Shown: positions 53,242-63,333, counted from the stretch's first letter. The stretch: DNA of 64,000 nt from Flavobacterium frigoritolerans (GCF_025847275.1 NZ_JAOZEV010000010.1:110541-174540), one strand, 5' to 3'. Made by a program: numbers and translations. Notes: a model not told the origin generated them from the letters alone.

Positions 53242-53249
53242 CAAATATA
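53242..53249 (-). promoter_or_regulatory. Bacteroidota -7 box for the 25-aa/77-aa unit
   Basis: On the minus strand TATATTTG matches TAnnTTTG exactly and the first start codon is 22 bases downstream. A -33 TTG at normal spacing is not visible; the nearest TTG is about 29 bases upstream. Confidence 0.5.
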
Positions 53250-53282
53250 GCTAAAAAATCTGGCTACTCGAATACACACAAC

Positions 53283-53391
53283 GATAGCGCGGAAATTCTT
53301 TTCGCGCCCATCCCAAAAAAAGACGCAAGAGAATAAAACGAGTATAAAAAATCATTGTTTGTGGGCACGGAAAAAATTTCCGCGCTATCGG
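53283..53391. repeat. GATAGCGCGGAAATT inverted repeat
   Basis: GATAGCGCGGAAATTCTTTT and its near complement (AAAAAATTTCCGCGCTATCG) face each other, separated by ~50 bases. A third arm, AAAGAATTTCCGCGCTATCGG, sits at about 53700-53721 just before panB. A minus-strand 65-codon open frame here is a by-product of the repeat. Confidence 0.75.
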
Positions 53392-53403
53392 TTTTTTTGT
53401 TTT

Positions 53404-53535
53404 GAATTGCCTCCTGCTTTAGCTGGAGGTACAAAAAGTAAAAATCAATGGCTTTAGCCAAACCTTATATTCTTTTGGCTAAAGCCCTAAATAATTATCA
53501 ATTCTTAAACCTCCAACTAAAGCAGGAGGCAATTC
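53404..53535. repeat. Nested palindrome GAATTGCCTCCTGC ... GCAGGAGGCAATTC
   Basis: Outer arms GAATTGCCTCCTGCTTTAGC and CTAAAGCAGGAGGCAATTC; inner arms GGCTTTAGCCAAA and TTTTGGCTAAAGCC. Non-coding, with a solo outer arm at 52508-52528. Confidence 0.85.
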
Positions 53536-53817
53536 ATAATTTAGCGCATAAACTCTGCACAATTCAATTAATAAATTGAAATACAATTTTAACGAACTCT
53601 CATAAGGTTAGAATACACCAACACAATCATAACTAGTTCCATTAATCTGAAATCAAAAATCGTTAGTCTAAAATCTTAAATCAATTTGTTTGTGAGCACC
53701 GAAAGAATTTCCGCGCTATCGGGGTTTAAAAAAATTCATTTTATTACTTTTACAGATTCAAAATATAAATCAATCCCCTCCCGACGTTTCGGGATCGGAA
53801 CTAAATCATAGATTACA
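53536..53817. other. Region upstream of panB
   Basis: AT-rich, with one more GCGCTATCGG arm at ~53700-53721 and a short CG-rich palindrome (CCCGACGTTTCGGGATCGG) near 53778-53796. No gene and no clear -7 box seen. Confidence 0.5.
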
Positions 53818-54636
53818 ATGTCTGTAGCAAAAAAAGATTACAAAAGAATTACTACTAAGTCACTAATTGAGATGAAAGCCAATGGGCAAAAAATATCAAT
53901 GCTTACGGCTTACGATTATACAATGGCGAAAATTGTTGATACAGCTGGAATCGATGTAATCCTTGTGGGAGATTCGGCTTCAAATGTAATGGCTGGTCAT
54001 GAAACTACATTACCAATTACACTAGACCAAATGATTTATCATGCATCATCTGTAGTGAGAGCTATCGAAAGAGCTTTGGTCGTTGTTGATTTACCTTTTG
54101 GAAGTTACCAATCGGATCCTAAAGAAGCATTGCGTTCTGCTATCCGAATTATGAAAGAAAGTGGTGGTCATGCAGTAAAACTAGAAGGTGGAAAAGAAAT
54201 TAAAGAATCAATTAAAAAAATATTAAACGCAGGAATTCCAGTTATGGGACATTTGGGTTTAACACCACAATCAATATATAAATTCGGGACTTATACCGTT
54301 CGAGCAAAAGAAGAAGACGAAGCTGAGAAACTAATTGAAGATGCAAAAATGCTTGAAAAAATTGGTTGTTTTGCTTTAGTTCTAGAAAAAATACCAGCAC
54401 ATTTAGCTGAGAAAGTTGCAAAAAGTATCTCTATCCCAGTAATCGGAATTGGTGCTGGAGGTCAAGTTGACGGTCAGGTTTTGGTAATTCACGATATGTT
54501 AGGAATGAACAATGAGTTTAGCCCGCGTTTCTTAAGACGCTACATGAATTTATACGAAGGAATGACTACAGCAATTAGCCAATATGTTGATGATGTAAAA
54601 TCAGGAGATTTCCCTAATTCTGGTGAGCAATACTAA
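53818..54636 (+). CDS. panB: 3-methyl-2-oxobutanoate hydroxymethyltransferase
   Basis: PanB makes ketopantoate from 2-oxoisovalerate and methylene-tetrahydrofolate, the first committed step to pantothenate and coenzyme A. The 272-aa protein shows the family motifs [74 protein letters not shown] and [21 protein letters not shown]. Length is normal. No other pantothenate genes are adjacent. Confidence 0.97.
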   Translation: MSVAKKDYKRITTKSLIEMKANGQKISMLTAYDYTMAKIVDTAGIDVILVGDSASNVMAGHETTLPITLDQMIYHASSVVRAIERALVVVDLPFGSYQSDPKEALRSAIRIMKESGGHAVKLEGGKEIKESIKKILNAGIPVMGHLGLTPQSIYKFGTYTVRAKEEDEAEKLIEDAKMLEKIGCFALVLEKIPAHLAEKVAKSISIPVIGIGAGGQVDGQVLVIHDMLGMNNEFSPRFLRRYMNLYEGMTTAISQYVDDVKSGDFPNSGEQY

Positions 54637-54763
54637 ATTTAGACTTACTTAGACTTCTTAGATTATTGGGTTATTTTAATTTTGTAGTATAAATCTCCTT
54701 TTATATACTGATTTTACAAACCTCAATAATCTGAGAACTATAAGACTTTTAAAAATCTAAAAA

Positions 54764-55114
54764 ATGCATTAATTTAAAGAACTAGGAATATGGAAAAAGA
54801 GCAGATTACTTTGTTCTAAAATTTATAATGTCACTACTACATTTCCTAGCGAAGAAAAATTCGGAATCACAAATCAACTCAGAAGAGCATCGGTTTCAAT
54901 TCCATCTAATATTGCAGAAGGTTCATCAAGAAATTCTAATAAAGATTTTGCGCGCTTTATAGAAATTGCAATTGGGTCTGCTTATGAAGTAGAAACACAA
55001 CTTCTAATCTCGTCTTATTTAGGATTTATTACAGAAGAAACCACAATTGAATTAACCAATTTATTGGAAGAAATTATTAAAATGACATCACGGTTTAGAG
55101 CTACTTTATTATAA
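54764..55114 (+). pseudogene. Four-helix-bundle (S23/IVP-like) gene with a stop at codon 3
   Basis: From ATG 54764 the frame reads Met-His-stop, then continues without interruption FKELGIWKKSRLLCSKIY, FPSEEKFGITNQLRRASVSIPSNIAEGSSRN, and ends MTSRFRATLL. The family normally starts M.NF.ELKIWQKS, so the TAA replaces the third codon. All conserved motifs (SIPSNIAEG, EVETQL) are intact, so the mutation is recent, unless a non-ATG start is used. No in-frame ATG exists before the C-terminal end. Confidence 0.8.
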
Positions 55115-55173
55115 TATTTTATTCTAAAAAATCTAAGAAGTCTAAGCCAGTCTAAAAATCTAAGAAGTCTAAA

Positions 55174-55863
55174 ATGAAAATAATATCAGATAAGAATAAT
55201 CTCCAAGTTCTACACGAAGACAATCATATTATCGTTGTAAACAAGCGCGTAGGCGATATTGTACAAGGTGATAAAACAGGTGATAAACCACTATCGGATG
55301 TTGTAAAAGAATACATAAAAGATAAATACAATAAACCCGGAGACGTATTTTTAGGTGTGATTCATCGTTTAGACCGTCCTACAACTGGAATTGTAGTTTT
55401 TGCAAGAACAAGTAAAGCATTAACGCGTATGAACGAATTGTTTAGTAATCGCGAAACACAAAAAACCTATTGGGCAGTTGTAAAAAACAAACCCGTCGAA
55501 ACAAGTGCCAAATTGGTTCATTTCCTTAAAAGAAACGAAAAAAATAACACTTCAAAAGCACATCTAAAAGAAGTTCCTGATAGTAAATTAGCAAGCTTAG
55601 ATTATACCGTTTTTAAAGAACTTCAGAATTACGTAGCACTCGAAATCAATTTACATACAGGAAGACATCACCAGATTAGAGCACAACTTTCGGCAATTGG
55701 ATCACCTATAAAAGGAGATTTAAAATACGGTTTTGACCGAAGTAATCCCGATGGAGGAATTCATCTTCATGCCCGAAAATTAACCTTCATACATCCAGTA
55801 ACAAAAGAATCGCTTACCATTATTGCTCCTACTCCAGATGAAGTGATATGGAATGCCTTATGA
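55174..55863 (+). CDS. RluA-family pseudouridine synthase
   Basis: A 229-aa synthase with a catalytic domain only (no S4 RNA-binding domain), as in RluA/TruC-type enzymes. It opens LQVLHEDNHIIVVNKRVGDIVQ; the catalytic motif is HRLDRPTTG with Asp67; GRHHQIRAQLSAIGSPIKGD is the later family motif. Modifies uridines in rRNA or tRNA; the target site cannot be told from sequence alone. Confidence 0.94.
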   Translation: MKIISDKNNLQVLHEDNHIIVVNKRVGDIVQGDKTGDKPLSDVVKEYIKDKYNKPGDVFLGVIHRLDRPTTGIVVFARTSKALTRMNELFSNRETQKTYWAVVKNKPVETSAKLVHFLKRNEKNNTSKAHLKEVPDSKLASLDYTVFKELQNYVALEINLHTGRHHQIRAQLSAIGSPIKGDLKYGFDRSNPDGGIHLHARKLTFIHPVTKESLTIIAPTPDEVIWNAL

Positions 55864-55937
55864 TTTTTAGATAAAAATCACTTTTATTTAAAATTTTAAA
55901 ATTAACTTGCATAGAATAAAACTAAGCTGATTTTAAA

Positions 55938-57266
55938 ATGGACTATAGAAATGACATCGGTTACAGAAAAGAGACGCTTAAAAAACTATTGTTCAACATA
56001 CAAAAAAGCGAAGATTTAATCGTAAAAGCTTTGTATGATGATTTCAAGAAGCCTGCTTTTGAAGCCGTTCTAACCGAAACCAATTATGTTATTTCGGAAT
56101 TAAAAGATACCATTAAGAACATTTATAGTTGGGCAAAGCCACAACGTATTATCCCATCGATACTCAACTTCCCTTCTACCGATTATATTTACAAAGAGCC
56201 TTATGGAAAAGTATTGATTTTGGCTCCTTGGAATTATCCTTTTCAATTGGCGCTATGCCCATTAATATCGGCTGTAGCAGCAGGAAATAAAGTCATTTTA
56301 AAACCATCCGAACTTACTCCGAAGACTGCTGAGATTATAACCGAAATAATCCAGAAAACATTTCACATTAATCATGTTGAAGTAGTACAAGGAGGTGCCG
56401 ATATCGCGCAAAAACTTTTGGAAAAACGCTGGGACTACATATTCTTTACCGGAAGTGTAGCTGTCGGGAAAATTGTTGCAAAAGCCGCAGCCGAGAACCT
56501 CACTCCAGTTACACTAGAACTTGGCGGGAAAAATCCATGTATTATTGACGAAACAGCTAATTTGAAATTAGCAGCAAAAAGAATAGTGTGGGGTAAATTC
56601 ATCAATGCAGGACAAACCTGTATTGCCCCTGATTATATCTTGATTCATAAAAATATGAAAGTTCATTTTATAGGCTATTTAAAAGATGAAATCAACAAAG
56701 CTTACGGTCAAAATCCACAAGAGTCACCTGATTTTGCAAGAATAATAAACACCAAAAACTGGGTGCGATTAGATAGCATGATTGAGCCAAATAAAGTGAT
56801 TTTTGGAGGACAAACGGATGCTAAAAATCTTTATGTCGCTCCAACTCTTATCGATGAACCAAATATAGAAAGTAATATCATGCAAGAAGAAATTTTCGGA
56901 CCATTATTACCTATACTTACTTACAAAACTGAAGCAGATATAAAGAACATTATCGACCAATACGAAAAACCTCTTGCTCTATATGTATTTAGTGAAAATC
57001 AACATTTTGCTAAAAAAATAATCACACGTTATTCATTTGGCGGTGGATGTATCAATGATACCGTTGTTCATTTTTCAAATAAAAGACTTCCATTTGGAGG
57101 TGTAGGCCATAGTGGCTTAGGAGCCTATCATGGTAAATTAAGTTTTGATACTTTTTCTCACCATAAAGGCATTGTTAAAAAGGCCAACTGGTTAGATTTA
57201 CCAATGCGATACGCGCCATATAAAGACAAATTGGCTGCCATTAAAAAATTATTAGACTGGATATAA
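55938..57266 (+). CDS. Aldehyde dehydrogenase family protein
   Basis: A 442-aa NAD(P)-dependent aldehyde dehydrogenase of the short class 3 type. Motifs: APWNYPFQLALCPLISAVAAGN, GSVAVGKIVAKAA, catalytic Glu194 in TLELGGKNP and Cys228 in NAGQTCIAPDYI, and EEIFGPLLPIL. Members of this class oxidise fatty or aromatic aldehydes and are often membrane-associated through a C-terminal tail. Here the tail is short and hydrophobic (LAAIKKLLDWI). Complete. Confidence 0.94.
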   Translation: MDYRNDIGYRKETLKKLLFNIQKSEDLIVKALYDDFKKPAFEAVLTETNYVISELKDTIKNIYSWAKPQRIIPSILNFPSTDYIYKEPYGKVLILAPWNYPFQLALCPLISAVAAGNKVILKPSELTPKTAEIITEIIQKTFHINHVEVVQGGADIAQKLLEKRWDYIFFTGSVAVGKIVAKAAAENLTPVTLELGGKNPCIIDETANLKLAAKRIVWGKFINAGQTCIAPDYILIHKNMKVHFIGYLKDEINKAYGQNPQESPDFARIINTKNWVRLDSMIEPNKVIFGGQTDAKNLYVAPTLIDEPNIESNIMQEEIFGPLLPILTYKTEADIKNIIDQYEKPLALYVFSENQHFAKKIITRYSFGGGCINDTVVHFSNKRLPFGGVGHSGLGAYHGKLSFDTFSHHKGIVKKANWLDLPMRYAPYKDKLAAIKKLLDWI

Positions 57267-57459
57267 ATTCAACTAATTTTAAATACTCATTAGGCAGATT
57301 AATTTCTCATAACTAAGCAGCCAAATGTGCTAAATCATTTTGTCAAAAAAATGTTTTTAGCTTGGTCGATTTAAAAAATACATTATATTTACTACTGATA
57401 TTTTATAATTAAATAATCTAAAAAAATTAAATATAATTTAATAACTACTTTAAAAAACT

Positions 57460-58257
57460 ATGAATCCTACGCAACAACGAATTGAAGAAATAAAAAAAAA
57501 TGGTTATCAATTAGATTTTTCAAATGTATTTAATCATGCTTTCGAAAATTATAAAAAAATAGCTCTTTACGCTGGATTGATTATACTTGTTTTTTACTTT
57601 ATACTTGGTGTTTTTGGTTCTGGACTTGTAATTTCTATTTTTGGAATCGAAAGTTTAACAAAAGAATCTTTAGAAAACTTACAACACGTTAAATTGTCGG
57701 GACAGCCACTTGCAATTTATATGGCAAGTATGCTTTTATTGGCTGTAATTTTCGCCCCCTTTACTGCTGGTTTTTTAAAAATGGCTGATTGTGCAGATAA
57801 AGATGAAGAATTTAATGTATCTACGATTTTTTATTATTACAGATTACCGTACCTAACAAACATTATTATAGCCACATTACTTATATCAATTATAAACGTT
57901 CCTATATCTGCAATCTTGCAAACTCTGAACTTATCATTTTTAGGAACAGTAATTTCATTGCTAATTTCTCTTTTTACATATCTAACAATACCACTAATTA
58001 TCTTTGGTAATTTTAATGCTGTAGATGCAATTAAAACAAGTTTTATGGTTGTATCAAAACAACCGTTAATGCTTATTGGATTATTAATTGTTTCAGGATT
58101 AGGTGCAATGGTAGGATTCATCGGATGTTGTATTGGAGTAATTTTCACTATTCCTTTTATCTATTCTATGACATATGCAATCTATACTTCAATTATTGGT
58201 TTAGACACATTCGAAAAAATTAAAGAATCTAATTCAGGACCAAAAACATTTTTATAA
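57460..58257 (+). CDS. Hypothetical multi-pass membrane protein
   Basis: A 265-aa protein with about six hydrophobic segments (35-57, 83-105, 128-150, 155-178, 205-228, 228-245). The start MNPTQQRIEEIKKNGYQLDFSNVFNHAFENYKKIALYAG is typical of Bacteroidota proteins often mis-annotated as beta-carotene monooxygenase. No catalytic motif is visible. The GCCIGVIFTIPFIYSMTYAIY segment resembles the C-terminal helices of DUF975/YciC-like membrane proteins. Confidence 0.72.
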   Translation: MNPTQQRIEEIKKNGYQLDFSNVFNHAFENYKKIALYAGLIILVFYFILGVFGSGLVISIFGIESLTKESLENLQHVKLSGQPLAIYMASMLLLAVIFAPFTAGFLKMADCADKDEEFNVSTIFYYYRLPYLTNIIIATLLISIINVPISAILQTLNLSFLGTVISLLISLFTYLTIPLIIFGNFNAVDAIKTSFMVVSKQPLMLIGLLIVSGLGAMVGFIGCCIGVIFTIPFIYSMTYAIYTSIIGLDTFEKIKESNSGPKTFL

Positions 58258-58323
58258 AAAATACAATTAAAACGATAATTCCCCAAGAATCTATTTAATC
58301 AAACCAAAATCCCCCCAAAATCT

Positions 58324-61300
58324 ATGGTTTTGTACTGTAGTTTTATATCAATAATATTCTCATGGCCAAACCCAACAGGCTTGGCCAATAAATTATTGAT
58401 ATTTAGCGACGTATGCATTCAGTGGATGATTTCATATAACAATCCTAAGTTTCCAGCTCTAGGATTAGCTTTATTTAGTCTTATTGCTTTTTTGATTTAC
58501 CATTTTTTTAATATAAAAAATCAATTAGGCAATTTTATTGAAAAAGAAAAAGAGAATGATACTACCGATAAAGAGTATTTATTGTATTTTTTATTCTTAG
58601 GAATCAACATTATATTAATAGAAATAATTAATGAGCTATTTAAAATTAGACCAAAAAGCTTACTTATTATAAATGCCTCGATTGGTCTGTTCTTTTTATT
58701 ATTCTACTTTATAACTATTAGAGTCAACTACTTACGTAAAAACGTACAATTTATCTTTATTACATTATTTCTGCTCTTTTTCATTTACATAGCACGTAAT
58801 GTAATTCTTTTACCCAACGACATTACTCCTATAATTAGTTTTATTGTTGCCTTTTACTTTTCATATTCCATTTTAAAACCTATAAAATTATATTGGGTTT
58901 TTACAGCTTTCGTTTTTTTATTTTTAATTGATACTACAATTTCACAATTAATATCGTTAAAAACATCCGTAGTTTTAATTAACTTCTCTCTTATTGTATT
59001 TGTTGCCAATTATGTAAGATATGCAGTTTTATTAAACATGAATGATAAATTCCGTTTTTCTAATGAAATAGTACATAAAGGAAATTCACTTACTATAGCT
59101 AGTAATTGCAAAGGAGAAATTTTATTTTGTAGCGAAACCATAATTGATATCCTTGGTTATTCACCCGAAGAAGTCATGGGAATGGGTTTTTGGAATCTTA
59201 CCGAAGATCCGGAATTTATTGTCAAAGAATATCATTTAAATTATGCTGACAACAAACTCTACATTCGCAAATTAAAATGTAAAAATGGAGAATACAAGTA
59301 CATTCAATGGAAGGATAAAAAATTCTCTGAGAACTTAATAATTGGTATTGGACAAGATATTACAGAACAAATTAACACCAAAGATTTATATAAAAATCTA
59401 ATCCAAACAGCCACCGATTTAATTTTTGAAGCCGACGATGATGGCAATTTTACTTTTATCAATGAATTTGCAATTTCAACATTAGGATATTCTCAATCAG
59501 AAATAATATCTCATAATTACCTAGAATTCATCCGATTAGACTACATCACAAATACGATGAGTTTTTATGAAAATCTGGAAGAAAATCTAAAGAAAAAAGA
59601 AAATGATTTTCCTGCTATAGAAATTCCTTTATTGACAAAAAATCAAGAAGAATTATGGGTCTCTCTTAAAGTTATTATTCGCAAGAATGATTTAGGAGAA
59701 ATAACAGGTTATGCTGGTATTGCAAGAGATATTACCAAACTGAAAAACATTGAAATTGAAAATAAAATAAGGCAAGAAAAAACAGAAGATTACAATACGG
59801 TATCCAAAAAATTATCAACTACAAACTTTAGTAACTATAATGACATAGACAGTGTTGTTGAACTAATTATCAAAGAAGCAGCAATTGCTTCGAAAACCAA
59901 CCGGGTTAGTTATTGGGAATATACTGAAGATGCTATTACCTGTACAAATTTATTTAGTACAGATAATCATAAACTTAATAAAAAAACAGTTTTAAAAAAA
60001 GAACATTATCCTGTCTATTTTAATTCTATAAAAAATAAAACTATAATTAATGCTCCCGATGTCTTTAATCAATTAGAAATATCCGAGTTTACAAAAGACG
60101 CTTTCTTAAAAAATGACATTAAGTCAATGCTAGATATTCCCATTTTTACAAATGGACAACTAACAGGTATCCTATGTTTTGAATCAACTCAAAACAAACG
60201 AATTTGGGACAATGAAGACATTAGTTTTGGCCGAACAATTTCGGATATTATTTCCTTAGCTGTCTCATCTCAAATGAGATTGATTGCAGAAAAAAAATTA
60301 GAATTCAAGAGTCAGTTATTACATGCATTAGCACTATGTACTGAAAAGTTTTTATTGAGCAAAAGTACCTCCAAAATGTTTGAAGAAACTTTTGACATAA
60401 TAGGAAAAGCTACAAAAGCTGATCATATGTTTTATTATGAAAAGGATACTGATACAAATCTTGTAAGCCAAAAATATAAATGGGCAAGAAAGGGATTTGT
60501 AAAACAAATAACAAAATTACAAGGTTTTAGCACTGAAAATTTACATGAGATATTTGCTCAGGCACAAAATAAAAAAATATTAAATACACTCACCACTAAA
60601 CTTAAAAATTCCTTTTTTAAAGAACTATTAATAGCCAATGAAATCAAATCTATTTTAATTCTTCCTTTATATATTAATGATGAATTTACAGGATTTATAG
60701 GATTCGATGATTGTACGAATGAGAAAAAATGGACTGAAGATGAGATTTATATTTTACAGTCTCTTGCAAATAACATTTCTTCAACCTTAGAAAGAAATAG
60801 AAACGAAACTAGAATTCATCAAAGTGAAGAAAAATTTAAGCTAATTGCCAATAATATTCCTGGTACTGTTTACCTGTCTAAATTTGATGAACTAGGTACA
60901 AAAGTATTCCTGAGCGACGAAATAGAAAATTTAACCGGATATCCAAAATCTGAGTTTCTAGAGAATAAACTGCCATTTATGTCATTAATGCATCCAGATG
61001 ACAAAGAAAACATCATTAAAAATCAGATTAGTGATTTAAAAAATGGAATACCAATACATTGCGTTTATAGAATAAAAAGAAAAACTGGCGAATATATTTG
61101 GGTAGAAGAATTTGGTGATGTAATCAAGAAAGGAAATACAATTGATTTTGTTGGTGGAATTTATTTTGATATTACAAGCAAAAAAGAAACCGAAGACGCT
61201 ATAAAAGCAAAACAATTGGCAGAAGCTGCAAATAAATCAAAATCTGATTTCTTAGCAAATATGTCACATGAAATACGAACTCCTCTAAATGGTATTATTG

Positions 61301-62382
61301 GTTTTACCAATTTACTAATGAAAACAAATCTTCAGGAGATTCAACAAAAATATATGATTACTGTTAATCAGTCAGCACAATCGTTACTTAATATTATAAA
61401 TGACATTCTTGATTTCTCTAAAATAGAAGCTGGAAAATTAGAGCTAAATATTGATCAATATAACATTAGAGAAATACTTAATCAAGTTGTCGATTTAATA
61501 TTATACGAATCCAACCTTAAAAACCTTACATTAGAACTAAACATCAATGAAGACATACCAAGTTGCTTTTGGATTGACATTGTTCGAATAAAACAAATTC
61601 TAATAAATTTGCTTGCAAATGCAGTTAAATTCACCGAAAAAGGGACAATAAAACTTAATGTAACTGTACTAGACAAAATAAACGATACGTACACAATACG
61701 TTTTTCGGTTTCTGATACTGGTATTGGAATACTCGAAGAAAATAAAAAACGTATTTTCCAGGCATTTTCACAAGAAGACAGCTCTACTACACGAAAATTT
61801 GGAGGTACTGGACTAGGGTTAACTATTTCAAATAAACTTCTTAGTTTGATGGATAGCCATTTAAAATTAGAAAGTAAAGTAAACGTAGGAAGCACTTTTT
61901 ATTTTGATCTAGATATACAAAGCTGCAATATATACGATCCTGTTTTTTTTGAAAGTGCTATCGAAGACAACAATAATACTATTTATGTTTTAACTGAAGA
62001 GCAACTTGCCAAAGAAATAAAATTTCTTATCGTAGAAGACAATAACGTCAATAGATTACTACTAAGAGCCACTATAAAAAATCTTTTTATAAATGCTATT
62101 ATATACGACGCTGAGAACGGAGAAGAAGCCGTTGAATTATACAAAACAATAGATCCAGATATCATATTTATGGACATACAAATGCCTGTTATGAACGGAT
62201 ATGAAGCAACTAAAGCAATACGGGAATTAAAATCAGGAAAAAAAATCCCTATAATAGCTGTAACTGCCGGAGCAGAAAAAGATGAAAAACAAAATTGTAT
62301 CAATGCGGGAATGACTGGTTATATAGCAAAACCAATCATTAAGGGAAGCATAGAAAAAGCTATAATAAAATCTATTATCTAA
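58324..62382 (+). CDS. Hybrid sensor histidine kinase/response regulator, multi-PAS/GAF
   Basis: A 1352-aa membrane hybrid kinase. N-terminal six or seven TM helices to about residue 240; PAS at ~260-355; PAS at ~360-475; GAF at ~500-650; GAF at ~665-815; PAS at ~830-960; HisKA with His982 in SDFLANMSHEIRTPLNG; HATPase_c (NLLANAVKFTEKG, DTGIGI, GGTGLGLTISNKL); and a receiver domain with Asp1284 in DIIFMDIQMP. No DNA-binding output is attached, so phosphate probably goes on to an Hpt protein or another regulator outside the window. The start is uncertain: the first Met is close to the first helix. Confidence 0.93.
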   Translation: MVLYCSFISIIFSWPNPTGLANKLLIFSDVCIQWMISYNNPKFPALGLALFSLIAFLIYHFFNIKNQLGNFIEKEKENDTTDKEYLLYFLFLGINIILIEIINELFKIRPKSLLIINASIGLFFLLFYFITIRVNYLRKNVQFIFITLFLLFFIYIARNVILLPNDITPIISFIVAFYFSYSILKPIKLYWVFTAFVFLFLIDTTISQLISLKTSVVLINFSLIVFVANYVRYAVLLNMNDKFRFSNEIVHKGNSLTIASNCKGEILFCSETIIDILGYSPEEVMGMGFWNLTEDPEFIVKEYHLNYADNKLYIRKLKCKNGEYKYIQWKDKKFSENLIIGIGQDITEQINTKDLYKNLIQTATDLIFEADDDGNFTFINEFAISTLGYSQSEIISHNYLEFIRLDYITNTMSFYENLEENLKKKENDFPAIEIPLLTKNQEELWVSLKVIIRKNDLGEITGYAGIARDITKLKNIEIENKIRQEKTEDYNTVSKKLSTTNFSNYNDIDSVVELIIKEAAIASKTNRVSYWEYTEDAITCTNLFSTDNHKLNKKTVLKKEHYPVYFNSIKNKTIINAPDVFNQLEISEFTKDAFLKNDIKSMLDIPIFTNGQLTGILCFESTQNKRIWDNEDISFGRTISDIISLAVSSQMRLIAEKKLEFKSQLLHALALCTEKFLLSKSTSKMFEETFDIIGKATKADHMFYYEKDTDTNLVSQKYKWARKGFVKQITKLQGFSTENLHEIFAQAQNKKILNTLTTKLKNSFFKELLIANEIKSILILPLYINDEFTGFIGFDDCTNEKKWTEDEIYILQSLANNISSTLERNRNETRIHQSEEKFKLIANNIPGTVYLSKFDELGTKVFLSDEIENLTGYPKSEFLENKLPFMSLMHPDDKENIIKNQISDLKNGIPIHCVYRIKRKTGEYIWVEEFGDVIKKGNTIDFVGGIYFDITSKKETEDAIKAKQLAEAANKSKSDFLANMSHEIRTPLNGIIGFTNLLMKTNLQEIQQKYMITVNQSAQSLLNIINDILDFSKIEAGKLELNIDQYNIREILNQVVDLILYESNLKNLTLELNINEDIPSCFWIDIVRIKQILINLLANAVKFTEKGTIKLNVTVLDKINDTYTIRFSVSDTGIGILEENKKRIFQAFSQEDSSTTRKFGGTGLGLTISNKLLSLMDSHLKLESKVNVGSTFYFDLDIQSCNIYDPVFFESAIEDNNNTIYVLTEEQLAKEIKFLIVEDNNVNRLLLRATIKNLFINAIIYDAENGEEAVELYKTIDPDIIFMDIQMPVMNGYEATKAIRELKSGKKIPIIAVTAGAEKDEKQNCINAGMTGYIAKPIIKGSIEKAIIKSII

Positions 62383-62429
62383 ATAGTAAAGAAATAGAAG
62401 ATTGAAACCATTATTTCGAAAAATATATA

Positions 62430-62437
62430 TAAATTCG
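62430..62437 (+). promoter_or_regulatory. Possible variant -7 box for the metallopeptidase gene
   Basis: TAAATTCG differs from TAnnTTTG at one position, 41 bases before the start codon. Confidence 0.22.
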
Positions 62438-62478
62438 TGTGTATAAAATTTGAGTAAAAACGTTAAAACCATATAATT

Positions 62479-63333
62479 ATGAAATGGCAAGGCAGAAGAC
62501 AAAGTGATAATGTTGAAGATAGAAGAGGAATGTCATCTGGAGGCAAAACTCTTGTAGGAGGTGGAATCATTGGTATTATAATTTTATTAGTGAATGTTTT
62601 TGGTGGAGAAAATGCCCAATTTATAACTCCAGTCTTAGAACAAATGCAAGGCTCTCAGTCAAACCAAACCGAAGCAGCTGCACCATTAAGTAAAGAAGAT
62701 GAAGAAATGGGCAACTTTGTTCGAGTGAATTTAGCTGATAATGAAGACATATGGGGTAAAATATTTGCTGAAAATGGAATGACATATAAAAATCCAAAAT
62801 TGGTGCTTTTTAGAGGTTCAGTAGAAACAGCTTGCGGTGGAGCCACATCAGCATCAGGACCTTTTTATTGCCCTGGAGACCAAAAAGTATATATGGATTT
62901 AGCCTTCTTTGAGGAATTAAAAACTAGATTTGGTGCTAAGGGTGGTGATTTTGCAATTTCGTACGTTATAGCACATGAAATAGGACACCACATACAAACA
63001 TTATTAGGTACATCGTCCAAAATGCGTAAAGCACAAGAAGGTAAAAGCGAAGCACAAGCCAATAAATTATCTGTAGCATTAGAACTCCAAGCCGACTTTT
63101 ATGCAGGAGTTTGGGCACATTACAATGATAAAAATTTAGATACTGGTGATATTGACGAAGCTTTAAGTGCGGCAAATGCTGTTGGTGATGATGCAATACA
63201 AAGTAAAATGCAAGGACGAGTAGTTCCAGATTCTTTTACACACGGTACTTCAGAACAACGAATATATTGGTTCAAAAAAGGGTATAGCACTGGAGATATA
63301 AAACAAGGAGATACCTTTTCAGAAATTAGATAA
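62479..63333 (+). CDS. YpfJ-type neutral zinc metallopeptidase
   Basis: A 284-aa membrane-anchored zinc metallopeptidase. MKWQGRRQSDNVEDRRG is the typical family start, followed by a single TM helix (~22-43), a Gln-rich linker, and the catalytic domain with HEIGHH at 166-171. Conserved family segments are ACGGATSASGPFYCPGDQKVYMDLAFF and VALELQADFYAGVWAH, the latter with the third zinc ligand. Probably faces the periplasm; substrate unknown. Confidence 0.94.
   Translation: MKWQGRRQSDNVEDRRGMSSGGKTLVGGGIIGIIILLVNVFGGENAQFITPVLEQMQGSQSNQTEAAAPLSKEDEEMGNFVRVNLADNEDIWGKIFAENGMTYKNPKLVLFRGSVETACGGATSASGPFYCPGDQKVYMDLAFFEELKTRFGAKGGDFAISYVIAHEIGHHIQTLLGTSSKMRKAQEGKSEAQANKLSVALELQADFYAGVWAHYNDKNLDTGDIDEALSAANAVGDDAIQSKMQGRVVPDSFTHGTSEQRIYWFKKGYSTGDIKQGDTFSEIR

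Noticed and set aside
53264..53461. 65-aa minus-strand frame
   Set aside because: Generated by the GATAGCGCGG and GCCTCCTGC repeats.
58324..62382. Possible phosphorelay output gene for the hybrid kinase next to it
   Set aside because: Neither neighbour is an Hpt protein or regulator, so no partner can be named.
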